Shown here: positions 15,533 through 22,419 of the stretch, in pieces | Numbering within the stretch: the stretch's first letter is position 1 | Layout of the letters: each line of letters starts with the position of its first letter | Assembly (NCBI RefSeq): GCF_001280005.1 | Contig: NZ_LGDW01000477.1 | Location: 1 to 35,971, forward strand | Reading direction: 5' to 3' | DNA length: 35,971 nucleotides | From: Streptomyces sp. NRRL WC-3618 | Lineage (GTDB): Bacteria; Actinomycetota; Actinomycetes; Streptomycetales; Streptomycetaceae | Notes under the pieces: model-generated | What the model saw: only the letters and a program-made list of their open reading frames with translations | The model's database searches: none | Told to the model about the DNA's origin: nothing | Translations under genes and position numbers: made by a program

Positions 15533-15736
15533 TCAGGCAAGAACGATGTTCTCGGCCGTCGGGCCCTTCTGGCCCTGCGCGATGTCGAAGGTCACCTTCT
15601 GGCCCTCGAGCAGCTCGCGGAAGCCCTGGGCAGAGATGTTCGAGTAGTGGGCGAACACGTCAGGGCCGCCACCATCCTGCTCGATGAATCCGAAACCCTT
15701 TTCCGCGTTGAACCACTTCACGGTGCCAGCAGCCAT
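15533..15736 (-). CDS. Cold-shock protein (CspA family)
   Basis: A 67-aa OB-fold protein with RNP1 (KGFGFI) and RNP2 (VFAHY), about 80% identical by eye to the one at 10763. ATG 15736 is preceded by AAAGGAG at 7 bp, a strong Shine-Dalgarno; the upstream frame to 15808 is leader. The upstream region 15737-16046 holds no gene. It is less GC-rich than the surroundings around 15830-15975 and probably contains the promoter and a structured cold-shock leader. Confidence 0.95.
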   Translation of the reverse strand: MAAGTVKWFNAEKGFGFIEQDGGGPDVFAHYSNISAQGFRELLEGQKVTFDIAQGQKGPTAENIVLA

Positions 15737-16046
15737 GTCATATCTCCTTTGGGGGGCAGTGCATACGAAATCCGCACCGTGCGGACTCCGCGTCGCTGCG
15801 ATGATCACCCGCCGGAAAAGACCGGGACTCTAAATTTCGGGAACCACACCTGCAACTTTGATCGACAGTAGCACACCACAAGGTCACGCGTCGGGTGACT
15901 AATGCCGCACTATTTAGCGTGGCAAATAACCTGTCCGCACGTTCCGTAAATATCTCAGCTCGCGGCCACAGATAATCCACCACGCCCGCCCGACGGGAGC
16001 CGCCCGGACGCCCGGCACAGCGGGGGTGCCTTCAGCGCGCCCTTCG

Positions 16047-16282
16047 TCAACCGTCGACAGGCTCAGCCATGTGCACCCTGGCGATGGCGTCGATGCGCCG
16101 GGCCCGGTCGAAGTCCGCGACTGTCAGCTTGTGCCCGGCGTCGTGCGTGGTGATCGCGAACCGCGCCCTTCCCCACCGCAGGTCGATATCCGCGTGGTGG
16201 CTGATGAGCCGCTCGACATCGCCACGTGCACGATCATCGCCACCCCGCCGTGATGGCGAATGCCGAACGTACGGGTGACCTG
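16047..16282 (-). pseudogene. 4a-hydroxytetrahydrobiopterin (pterin-4a-carbinolamine) dehydratase, truncated and frameshifted
   Basis: Two frames together give the family pattern. One frame carries TRTFGIRHHGGVAMIVHVA (about 16225-16280). The other continues as DVERLISHHADIDLRWGRAR and TTHDAGHKLTVADFDRARRI (16047 to about 16225), including the catalytic HH of the family. The junction is near 16224-16228, where one base appears to be missing. Codons for the first ~25 residues are absent; a hairpin and a tRNA-Lys 3' fragment lie there instead. The protein would normally recycle the 4a-carbinolamine pterin cofactor. A sequencing error could explain the frameshift but not the missing N-terminus. 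Confidence 0.6.
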
Positions 16283-16315
16283 AGCCCCGGTCCGGATGTC
16301 CTCCGGACTGGGGCT
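16283..16315 (-). terminator. Hairpin next to a relic tRNA-Lys 3' end
   Basis: AGCCCC/GGGGCT plus TCCGG/CCGGA form an interrupted stem with a 7-nt loop. On the minus strand it follows the relic tRNA end GTAGACCCTG (16321-16330) by 5 bp, the expected place for a tRNA terminator. Confidence 0.55.
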
Positions 16316-16320
16316 TCTCC

Positions 16321-16347
16321 GTAGACCCTGCACGCATCGCTCCCGCA
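16321..16347. repeat. Truncated attachment-site relic (tRNA-Lys 3' end fused to arm element)
   Basis: GTAGACCCTG equals the first 10 bp of the 49-bp repeats at 26251 and 31297. It is followed directly by CACGCATCGCTCCCGCA, which matches the element at 26414-26430 at 16 of 17 positions, and the match continues for 6 more bases (CGAAGC). The 39 bp of core and 108 bp of spacer present in the complete sites are missing. This is likely a deleted att junction. Confidence 0.5.
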
Positions 16348-16370
16348 CGAAGCCCGCCTGAACCGCTCTT

Positions 16371-16694
16371 TCAAAGCGGCCGAGAGAGGAGGACTCGGCC
16401 GGAACCGGTGTCCGCGAGGAGCCGTGCGGTCTGCGGGGACGGGTGGTGCAGCCGCAGGGACGCGCGGGCCTCGACGGCGTACCGCGACGCGTCGAGGAAG
16501 ACGCCCAGGCCGCTGCCGTCGCAGAGGCCGACGGTGGTCAGGTCGACGTCGATGGTGGTGATGCCGTCGTCCAGGCATCGCTCCAGGGCGGTCCGCACCT
16601 GGGGCGCGGTGACCGGGTCGATCTCACCGGCCAGGGTGATCAGTGCTCGCGTGCCCCGGTCGTGCCGGTAGATGTTCAGCTGCGGAAGAGTCAT
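16371..16694 (-). CDS. STAS domain anti-sigma factor antagonist
   Basis: A 107-aa STAS protein of the SpoIIAA/RsbV/BldG type. It has the beta-strand segment ALITLAGEIDPVTAPQV (residues 15-31) and the phosphorylation loop VGLCDGSGLGVFLDA, where the canonical D-[ST]-[ST]-G reads D-G-S-G, so one candidate serine is kept. Such proteins bind anti-sigma kinases when unphosphorylated and free a stress sigma factor. The start ATG 16694 lies 35 bp after the small membrane protein gene in a minus-strand operon with a DUF5994 gene. It resembles the second STAS gene at 25276 closely. Confidence 0.85.
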   Translation of the reverse strand: MTLPQLNIYRHDRGTRALITLAGEIDPVTAPQVRTALERCLDDGITTIDVDLTTVGLCDGSGLGVFLDASRYAVEARASLRLHHPSPQTARLLADTGSGRVLLSRPL

Positions 16695-16728
16695 GACGCC
16701 TCGGATCGTTGGCCCCGCCGGGCTCCTG

Positions 16729-17001
16729 TCACTTGTGGTGAGTGGTACGGCTGCGCCGGCGCGGCGGGAAGCGGCCGCGGCCCCCGTCGCGGTGGTCCCG
16801 TCGTTCGCCGGCGGTCGGTGCCTCGGACCGGTCCGGTCCCACCGGGGGCTGCGGCGTGCCGCGTCCACGGCGGCCGGGCAGGGCGGCGCTGTACCGGCGC
16901 ACGGCAATCCTGTCGGCGTGCTGGATGTTGAGCCGGTGGATCACGTATGCCGCCGCTGCGACGAGGACGATGAAGACGGTGGCCGTCAGGAAGGTGCTCA
17001 T
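16729..17001 (-). CDS. Small single-pass membrane protein, basic tail
   Basis: A 90-aa protein with one N-terminal membrane helix (FLTATVFIVLVAAAAYVI) and a long Arg/Pro-rich cytoplasmic tail ending in histidines. No family is recognised. ATG 17001 has GAGGCGG upstream. It lies between a DUF5994 gene (10 bp upstream) and the STAS gene (34 bp downstream), so it is probably part of their operon. Confidence 0.6.
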   Translation of the reverse strand: MSTFLTATVFIVLVAAAAYVIHRLNIQHADRIAVRRYSAALPGRRGRGTPQPPVGPDRSEAPTAGERRDHRDGGRGRFPPRRRSRTTHHK

Positions 17002-17011
17002 GGCGGCCGCC

Positions 17012-17629
17012 TCACATACCGACGATCAGGCGACTGACCTGACCGGTCCGACCGGTCCGACCGGACGGACGGGGCTGTTCCGGTACGGTCGCGGACATCG
17101 CGGAGGCGCCGCCCTCGTACTCCCATGCCCCGTCGTCCGGGATCAGCGGCTCGTCGGCGGCGCGGACACCGTGCCGGGCCTCGTCCGCGGCGATGAGCGC
17201 GCTCGCGGTCATCGGCGGGCCGTCGTAGGCGGACGCGGCAGCCATCAGCCGGGCCGCCGACTCCGCCCCGGTCTCCGGCGGGATGATCAGCAGGTCCCAG
17301 CGGCCGGTGCCGTAGGAGAGCAGGAGCAGCTTGTGCGGGTCGATTTGCGGGGTGAACCAGCCGACCTTGACGACGTGGCCGTTCACGGAAACCTTGCGGG
17401 GGATGACCGGCCAGTACATCGGGTTGACGGCGATACGGGTGATGCGGCCCCACAGAGGGTCCAACACGTCGGTCAGCGCGGGCAGTTCGCTCGGCAGATC
17501 CCGGGAGCGGGGCCACCAGGCACCGTCCAGGAGTCCACGGGAGGCGCCGTCGGTCTTCAGGGCGAGACGCGCGGCCGGGGCTGCGACGGGCTCGGGATGC
17601 GGCAGGGGCAGGAGCAAGGTCGCCGACAT
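17012..17629 (-). CDS. DUF5994 family protein, copy 1
   Basis: A 205-aa soluble protein of the actinobacterial DUF5994 family. The signatures are LDGAWWPRSRDL (residues 34-45), a central ITRIAVNPMYWPVIPRKV and VKVGWF, then DLLIIPPET and ESAARLMAAAS. It carries an acidic C-terminal extension absent from the other two copies. Function is unknown; members cluster with STAS, ANTAR and CsbD stress genes in Streptomyces. ATG 17629 has GGAGACGGG upstream. A 43-bp block upstream (about 17705-17747) is shared with copy 2. It is first gene of the operon with the small membrane protein and STAS genes. Confidence 0.82.
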   Translation of the reverse strand: MSATLLLPLPHPEPVAAPAARLALKTDGASRGLLDGAWWPRSRDLPSELPALTDVLDPLWGRITRIAVNPMYWPVIPRKVSVNGHVVKVGWFTPQIDPHKLLLLSYGTGRWDLLIIPPETGAESAARLMAAASAYDGPPMTASALIAADEARHGVRAADEPLIPDDGAWEYEGGASAMSATVPEQPRPSGRTGRTGQVSRLIVGM

Positions 17630-17730
17630 GATGCGGACCCGTCTCCGGGCCGCTTCTGCGCGGCCCGGGTTTCAGCTTTCGCCGAGAACGACCCGGCATG
17701 GAAGCCGGTGTGCGAAATGCTCTCGGTCCG

Positions 17731-17769
17731 TCCACACTACTCCGCGCTCCCCCGCAGCGCGGAGTAGTG
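17731..17769. promoter_or_regulatory. Shared DUF5994 upstream box and 14-bp inverted repeat
   Basis: On the minus strand GGAGTAGTGTGGA (17743-17731) matches the boxes before DUF5994 copy 2 (20204-20192) and copy 3 (20384-20396, plus strand). It overlaps one arm of a perfect 14-bp inverted repeat (17735-17748 with 17756-17769) around CCCCCGC. Confidence 0.4.
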
Positions 17770-17778
17770 GTTGCCTGG

Positions 17779-17920
17779 AAGGCTGCTGAAAATCTTGTTG
17801 TTGGGGCTGTCCGGCCGTGGGCCGGGCGGCCCTTTTCGCTATGCGGTGGCCGGGGTGAGGTGCCAGGTGGTGCCGGTTCGGGTGAGTCCGAGGTTGATCA
17901 GTCGGCGGAGTTCGAGTTCT
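17779..17920 (-). mobile_element. IS remnant: terminal repeat plus transposase C-terminus
   Basis: AAGGCTGCTGAAAATCTTGTTG at 17779-17800 matches the inverted repeats of the element at 18369-18823. Inside it, on the minus strand, is a transposase tail reading LRRLINLGLTRTGTTWHL then TPATA, stop at 17839, homologous to the tail in the other element. The stop-to-end distance (about 60 bp) is the same in both. The rest of the element is gone; the inner boundary is uncertain. Confidence 0.55.
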
Positions 17921-17979
17921 TCCTCGTGGTTTCGCGACCGCTCTTCCGCGACTCCGGTGGCGAGCGCCTTGCCGAACTT
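17839..17979 (-). pseudogene. Chimeric short ORF: unknown N-terminus joined to transposase tail
   Basis: A 46-aa frame starting at ATG 17979 with a strong GGAGG 4 bp upstream. The first ~24 residues (MKFGKALATGVAEERSRNHE) match nothing I recognise. The last ~22 are the transposase C-terminus of the IS remnant. It is probably a host gene truncated by the insertion, or a chance fusion. It could still be translated. Confidence 0.35.
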
Positions 17980-18125
17980 CATGACGCCTCCGTGGGCCGA
18001 TGCCGGGGACCGCCCTGGCCATGACGACAGATAAGAGGGCAACTGGACACAGGGCCTCCGACCGAAGGCCGCAGACCCGGGCATTCGGAGCGGGTGATCA
18101 TGTTTGCCAGGGGCATCCTCCACTG

Positions 18126-18368
18126 GTGCACATAGTGGGGATCGCCATCATCAGCGCCGTCGGTCTGTTCGTCTGGCTGCTCGCCGCCCTGTTCCTCCTC
18201 CTGGCTCACAACCACTGGCAGGCACGAGGGACACGCGCGGCGCACCTCGTCGTCTCCGCGGTGATCCTGGGGGCGCTGGCATTCGGGATCTACCGGCTCA
18301 TCCTCGCCATCCCGGCCGAAGGATGCGGGTCGTCCCCGGCTGAGAAGTCGAGCTGCTCCCTGGGCTAG
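18126..18368 (+). CDS. Small two-helix membrane protein
   Basis: An 80-aa frame with two hydrophobic helices (IVGIAIISAVGLFVWLLAAL and HLVVSAVILGALAFGIYRLI) linked by a short basic loop, and a Cys-containing polar tail. No family is recognised. The start is GTG 18126 with AGGGG upstream; GTG 18135 is an alternative. The TAG stop (18366-18368) lies in the CTAG that flanks the deleted IS element, so the gene was not truncated by it. Confidence 0.5.
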   Translation: MHIVGIAIISAVGLFVWLLAALFLLLAHNHWQARGTRAAHLVVSAVILGALAFGIYRLILAIPAEGCGSSPAEKSSCSLG

Positions 18369-18827
18369 GAGTCTCCTGAAAGTCTTTGGTTCTGGCACCC
18401 GGCAGCTGACGTGGGGCCAGACTGGTCTCGGTGCAGGGGGACTGGGCTGGTGAGCCGGTCGGGCCGGATGTCTGGGAGACGTGTCGCGCGCTGATCCCGG
18501 CCGGGAGCGTGTTCGCGTGGCGCCCGGGACCAGGCCGCCACCAGCCAGGAATGGCAGGACGAGTACCGCCGCTGGCGACCGCCCGTCGAACGGGCCATCG
18601 CCTGGTTGGTCACCCGAGGCAACCGACGCGTCCCCTACCGGGGCGTCCTCAAGAACGACACCTGGCTCCACAACCGGGCAGCCTCCCTCAACCTCCGCCG
18701 TCTCATTGACCTCGGCCTCGCCCACACCGGCGGCACCTGGACACTCACACCCGCCACCGCATAACAGTGGAGGGGCATCTCCGCTCGGGACACCCCTCCA
18801 CCAGCAAGATCTTCAGGAGCCTTCTAG
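18365..18827 (+). mobile_element. Internally deleted insertion sequence with both ends and CTAG duplication
   Basis: The left terminal repeat (GAGTCTCCTGAAAGTCTT, from 18369) and the right one (complement of 18801-18823, AAGGCTCCTGAAGATCTT) are about 70% identical, and both ends abut CTAG (18365-18368, 18824-18827), a probable 4-bp target duplication. Inside, GTG 18431 starts QGDWAGEPVGPDVWETCRAL, the N-terminus of an IS1182-like transposase. After about 30 residues the sequence jumps to another frame carrying the transposase C-terminus: YRRWRPPVERAIAWL with the catalytic Glu, then NLRRLIDLGLAHTGGTW, TAA at 18762. About 1 kb of the transposase gene is missing. The family name is an inference. 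Confidence 0.7.
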
Positions 18828-19171
18828 ATGTGGAGCAGTCGTTGGGTGATCTCCCGGTACAGCCTCAGCGCGTGCCTGAGTTCGTCGGACTGCGTCCCCG
18901 GGTCCTGGTCCTGCCAGCCGGCGCGCAGGAGACGGCGCCGTTCCGCGAGGGCGCTCACCAGCAGGGCGGTGGCTTCGTCGTAGGTGCTCTCAGCCTCTTC
19001 CAGCGCCTCGCGCGGGGTGTCGGCGAAGGTGTTGAGGGCGTGCCGGAGGCGCTGGAGGACCTTGTCCCGTTCGATCGACGAGAGCAGCGGCTGCGGGCCC
19101 GGGCCGCGGCGCCCGGCCGGGCCCGGGGTGTGGCCTGCGGGCTGCTGGGCGCGTGTCTGGTCGTACATCAT
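18824..19171 (-). CDS. Hypothetical protein (helical, stress-cluster)
   Basis: A 115-aa soluble protein. After a Gly/Pro-rich N-terminus it is largely helical (RDKVLQRLRHALNTFADTPR, EALEEAESTYDEATALLVSA, LRHALRLYREITQRLL). No family is recognised. ATG ATG at 19171/19168 overlaps the CsbD-like stop (ATGATGA), so it is translationally coupled to that gene. Its TAG stop (18824-18826) lies in the CTAG at the right end of the deleted IS. Before the insertion it shared those four bases with the stop of the convergent two-helix gene. Confidence 0.6.
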   Translation of the reverse strand: MMYDQTRAQQPAGHTPGPAGRRGPGPQPLLSSIERDKVLQRLRHALNTFADTPREALEEAESTYDEATALLVSALAERRRLLRAGWQDQDPGTQSDELRHALRLYREITQRLLHI

Positions 19172-19359
19172 CGGGGGCCGCTTCCGTTTCGCCTGAAGGC
19201 GTCCTTGGTCTTCTCGACGGCCTGTTTCAGGCCTCCGGAGACCCGGTCGATCCTGCCCCTGCGTTGCAGCCTCCTGTCGTGGGTGACCCGGCCGAGCTCT
19301 TCCGTGATCCTGCCCTTCATCGTCTGCGCGTGGTTCCTGATGGTCCGTGAAACGGCCAT
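19168..19359 (-). CDS. CsbD-like general stress protein
   Basis: A 63-aa highly charged protein. The pattern MKGRITEELGRVTHDRRLQR followed by GRIDRVSGGLKQAVEKTKDA matches the CsbD family, small stress proteins under SigB control in Bacillus and common in actinobacterial osmotic-stress clusters. Molecular function is unknown. ATG 19359 has GGGAGG 6 bp upstream. It is coupled to the following gene. The 200-bp gap to DUF5994 copy 2 holds no gene. Confidence 0.75.
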   Translation of the reverse strand: MAVSRTIRNHAQTMKGRITEELGRVTHDRRLQRRGRIDRVSGGLKQAVEKTKDAFRRNGSGPR

Positions 19360-19559
19360 GTCGGCCTCCCTGTTGTCCGATGGGTGGGTTCTCGCGGAGT
19401 CTGGGCGAGGGGTGTTGGTGGAATCTTCGCCGTGTGTTCCGGAGTCGCACGGCCCCGCACCGTGCTGCCGCCGGACCCTGTCCGACGAGCGGTCCGTGTC
19501 GACGCGGCGGCCACGCGATCCGGGCCGCCTCGTCACGGCCGGAGCGGTGACGCCGGTGG

Positions 19560-20084
19560 TCACATCTCCGCCGTCGGCCGGCCGGGCCGTCCGCTGCCGG
19601 AGTCGTACGACGAGGAGGCGTGGTCGGCCTGTTCCCTCGCCATGAGAGCGGTCGCTGTCGACTGCGGGGCGGTACTCGCGCTCGCCGCGGCCATAAGCCG
19701 GGCGGCCGAGGCGTCGGTCGCCTCCGGGGGAACCACCAGGAGGTCCCAGGGGCCCGACGTGCCGGACAGCAGCAGGATCTTGTGCGGGTCCAGCTCCGTG
19801 GTGAACCAACCGACCCTCACCACCTGGCCGTTGACGTAGATCCTGTGCGGGATGACCGGCCAGTAGCGGGGGTTGACGGCGATACGGGTGATGCGGCCCC
19901 ACAGCGGGTCCAGTACGTCGGCCAGCGCGGGGAGTTCGTCGGTCAGGTCACGTGAGCGGGGCCACCAGGCGCCGTCCAGTTCGGCATGGCCCGGAGGAGG
20001 GTTCACGGGTTTGAGGGCGAGACGCGCGGTCGGTGCCCTGAAGGGCACGGCGCGCGGCAGGCGATGGTCGGTGGTCGCGTACAT
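19560..20084 (-). CDS. DUF5994 family protein, copy 2
   Basis: A 174-aa protein about 60% identical by eye to copy 1 (LDGAWWPRSRDL, LWGRITRIAVNPRYWPVIP, LDPHKILLLSG, WDLLVVPPEATDASAARLM). It lacks the long acidic tail of copy 1. Its upstream region also resembles that of copy 1 over about 43 bp, so the duplication included the promoter. ATG 20084 has no strong Shine-Dalgarno. It is divergent from copy 3. Confidence 0.82.
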   Translation of the reverse strand: MYATTDHRLPRAVPFRAPTARLALKPVNPPPGHAELDGAWWPRSRDLTDELPALADVLDPLWGRITRIAVNPRYWPVIPHRIYVNGQVVRVGWFTTELDPHKILLLSGTSGPWDLLVVPPEATDASAARLMAAASASTAPQSTATALMAREQADHASSSYDSGSGRPGRPTAEM

Positions 20085-20191
20085 CGCGCGAACCCATCCC
20101 CGGACCTCTGCGCGGGGGCAGTTGTCCGGTGTCGTTGCTCACCAGGAACGACACCGGCGACGGGGCCGGTGCGCGAAGTGCTCCCGATGCC

Positions 20192-20396
20192 TTCACGCTA
20201 CTCCCCGGAGAGGCCGAACGGAGGTCGCCTCACCCGGATGCCGTCCTCGCCCAAGGGTGTTTCCCCGGGCCGTATGACGACCTCGTTGTTCCCCATGGGT
20301 ACGGATCCACGAACCGGATCTTCCACCTTGCTCCGGCGTGACCCGCAGCCCCCAAGTGTGTGACCAGCGGGCTTTCCGGCCGCGGAGTACCGTGAA
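20192..20396. promoter_or_regulatory. Divergent DUF5994 promoter region with paired boxes
   Basis: The 354-bp region between copies 2 and 3 (20085-20438) holds no gene. It carries the shared box twice: complement of GGAGTAGCGTGAA at 20192-20204 facing copy 2, and GGAGTACCGTGAA at 20384-20396 facing copy 3. Only 2 of 13 positions differ between them (GC versus CC at the centre is the variable part). Confidence 0.4.
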
Positions 20397-20438
20397 ACGA
20401 GGAAGTCACTCCATATCTCTCGCAGACAGGCGGGCGTC

Positions 20439-20906
20439 ATGTCCGACTCCGGTTCCCCGCGGGTGACCCGGCTCCTGCCGGACTCCGTCCACCGGGCCGT
20501 GAGACCCGGGACGGCCGTCGTACGGCTGGAGACGACGCACGACCGCCGTGGCGTTCTCGACGGGGCGTGGTGGCCGCGCTCCCGTGACATCTCCGCCGAG
20601 CTTCCCGCCCTGATCACCGCGCTCACCGAGTACCTGGGGCCGATCACGCGGGTCGGCCTGGACGCCGGATCCTGGGACGGGCTGCCGACGCGGCTGGTCG
20701 TCGAGGACCGGGTCGTCCACATCGACTCCTTCCCGGTCGGCGACGACACCGTCCTGGTCACCCGGGGCGAGGCGGACATATTCTCCCTCCTCGTGGTCCC
20801 GCCCCACGCGACGCCCGAGGCGGCACGCGCCGCGATGGCCGAAGCGGTACGTGCCGACAACCTCACGCGGGCCGAACAGATCCTCATCGACACCGGCACC
20901 AGCTGA
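20439..20906 (+). CDS. DUF5994 family protein, copy 3
   Basis: A 155-aa protein, the most divergent of the three. It keeps LDGAWWPRSRDI (residues 40-51), ELPALITALTEYLGPITRVG, HIDSFPVGDDTVLV and LLVVPPHATPEAARAAMAEA. ATG 20439 follows AGGCGGGCGTC. Function unknown. A perfect 18-bp GC palindrome (20937-20954) after the stop may terminate it. Confidence 0.82.
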   Translation: MSDSGSPRVTRLLPDSVHRAVRPGTAVVRLETTHDRRGVLDGAWWPRSRDISAELPALITALTEYLGPITRVGLDAGSWDGLPTRLVVEDRVVHIDSFPVGDDTVLVTRGEADIFSLLVVPPHATPEAARAAMAEAVRADNLTRAEQILIDTGTS

Positions 20907-20936
20907 GCCGCGCCGGGGACACCGATCACCCCGTCT

Positions 20937-20954
20937 CCGGCCCGCGCGGGCCGG
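20937..20954 (+). terminator. GC palindrome after DUF5994 copy 3
   Basis: CCGGCCCGCGCGGGCCGG is perfectly self-complementary and lies 31 bp past the stop. There is no T-tract, so terminator function is uncertain. The rest of the gap to 21204 shows no gene. Confidence 0.4.
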
Positions 20955-21204
20955 CCAGTGCCTTGTCGCTCTGTGAGCTGGACACGGACCGCTGGGGCAG
21001 ACGGAGCCTCGGCGGTTCCGGCACTGATGCGCGAGGTGCACCCTCGTGAAGGAGCGCGAGAGGTGATCGACGCTGCCGGAAGCTGGGGCCGTACCGCGCA
21101 CGCCGGCCTTCGCCGCGTCCCCTGAACAGACGGTAAGTGGCCATCCGTTCCTGGCGGAGGACGCTGACGTGGGCCGCTGTCCACAACCTCTGGAGAGGAC
21201 TACT

Positions 21205-21543
21205 GTGTTGGCACAGGCCCCAGCCCCCGGCAGTGATGTCTTGTTCCGCTCCGGGAGGCCCGCCGTGTTCGTCCTGCTTCTCATCCTCATCGTGGTCCTG
21301 TTCGGCCTCGGCTTCATCAACTCCTTCTGGTGGGTGGCCGCCGCCGTGTTGGTCTACGGCGCCACCCGGCACGACCGCGACGGCGGGGGAGGCTGGATCC
21401 GCAGCGACGGTTCCGATCTCGGGAACTACCGGGACTACGAGAACCGCCGGGACCGCCAGGACCGCTGGAACCGCCGCTACAGCCGCCGCAACCGGGCGCG
21501 CTGGAAGCGCGAGGACCGCCGGGACGGCGAACGCCGCGGGTGA
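21205..21543 (+). CDS. Small membrane protein with Arg/Asp-rich tail
   Basis: A 112-aa protein with a hydrophobic hairpin (AVFVLLLILIVVLFGLGFI, then FWWVAAAVLVYGATRH) and a tail dominated by Arg, Asp, Tyr and Asn (RDYENRRDRQDRWNRRYSRR). No family is recognised, although hydrophobic proteins of this layout are frequent in Streptomyces stress clusters. The chosen start is GTG 21205, which has GGAGAGG 6 bp upstream; the frame upstream to 21169 has no Shine-Dalgarno. Confidence 0.65.
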   Translation: MLAQAPAPGSDVLFRSGRPAVFVLLLILIVVLFGLGFINSFWWVAAAVLVYGATRHDRDGGGGWIRSDGSDLGNYRDYENRRDRQDRWNRRYSRRNRARWKREDRRDGERRG

Positions 21544-21624
21544 CCAACGAAGTTGCCCGACACCCAGAGGGCCGGGACGGCTTCGGCCACGCCGGACGAG
21601 CGGAATCGTGGAGAGGTGGATGCC

Positions 21625-22026
21625 ATGCGTCGCACAGCCCTGCTTCCGGAGGATTGGTGGGATCTGGCCGTGGAGGCCCCGGCAGGGGATCCGGCGGGTC
21701 AGGACGTCGTCGCGCTGCGCGCCGAGAACGATCAGCTGCGGCGGGCACTGGCCGGCCGTGCGGTGATCGATCAGGCGTGCGGCATGGTGATGGTCCTGGC
21801 CCCCTGCCTTCGTGGGCCGGCCAGGAACCTGCTGGTGGACATGTCGCGGCAGTCCAACGCCAAACTCCCGGAGGTGGCCGCGGCCGTGGTCGCCGTCTGG
21901 GAGGGTGAGCCGCTCTCGCGGCTGATGCGACGAGGGCTGCGGCGTGCGCTGCGGCGGCTTTACGCGGAAGACCGGGGTTGCGGCACACCACCGGCGGATG
22001 AGCCGTCCGGAAGGGGAAGGTCATGA
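21625..22026 (+). CDS. ANTAR domain protein (no sensor domain)
   Basis: A 133-aa protein. After a short linker with a helix (DVVALRAENDQLRRALAGRA) comes an ANTAR domain (about 45-95: VIDQACGMVMVLAPCLRGPA, LLVDMSRQSNAKLPEVAAAV). ANTAR domains bind dual-hairpin RNA and act as antiterminators. There is no GAF or receiver domain, so the input is unclear. ATG 21625 has GAGAGGTGG upstream. Its TGA overlaps the PRC-barrel ATG by 4 bp. A close paralogue lies at 22420 on the other side of that gene. Confidence 0.8.
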   Translation: MRRTALLPEDWWDLAVEAPAGDPAGQDVVALRAENDQLRRALAGRAVIDQACGMVMVLAPCLRGPARNLLVDMSRQSNAKLPEVAAAVVAVWEGEPLSRLMRRGLRRALRRLYAEDRGCGTPPADEPSGRGRS

Positions 22027-22379
22027 TCCACGCAGCCGACGTCCGGGAGTGGCGCGACCTCGACGTCGTCGATGCCGACTCGCACAAGATCGGTGTGCTG
22101 GAGACGGTCTATGTGGACACCACCACCGACGAGCCGGCCATGGCCACCGTACGGACCGGACTGCCCACACGCCGCCGACTGGTCTTCGTTCCCCTGGACG
22201 ACGTGATCGCCGGGCCGGGTTATCTCAAGGTCGGCTATGCCAGAGCGCTGGTGAAACAGGCCCCTTCGATCGGCACCGACGACGTGCTGCCCGCCGAGCA
22301 CGAGGAAGCGATCTTCAAGCACTACGGACTGCCCTACAGGCCCGGTGCGGCCGGCGAACGGCAACTGGCGCGCCGCTGA
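22023..22379 (+). CDS. PRC-barrel domain-containing protein
   Basis: A 118-aa soluble protein with a PRC-barrel-like fold (REWRDLDVVDADSHKIGVLE, TVYVDTTTDEPAMATVRTG, LVFVPLDDVIAGPGYLKVGY) and a short C-terminal helix region (EHEEAIFKHYGLPYRPGA). Such small proteins are common with stress genes and are proposed scaffolds or regulators. It is translationally coupled to the upstream ANTAR gene and is flanked by a second ANTAR gene 40 bp downstream. Confidence 0.78.
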   Translation: MIHAADVREWRDLDVVDADSHKIGVLETVYVDTTTDEPAMATVRTGLPTRRRLVFVPLDDVIAGPGYLKVGYARALVKQAPSIGTDDVLPAEHEEAIFKHYGLPYRPGAAGERQLARR

Positions 22380-22419
22380 CCACCTACCGACAGGATGACC
22401 GCCCTGTGAGACACACGCC

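Noticed and set aside
12734..15871. 1045-codon plus-strand open frame
   Set aside because: It is antisense to four well-supported genes and crosses two terminators; no family similarity.
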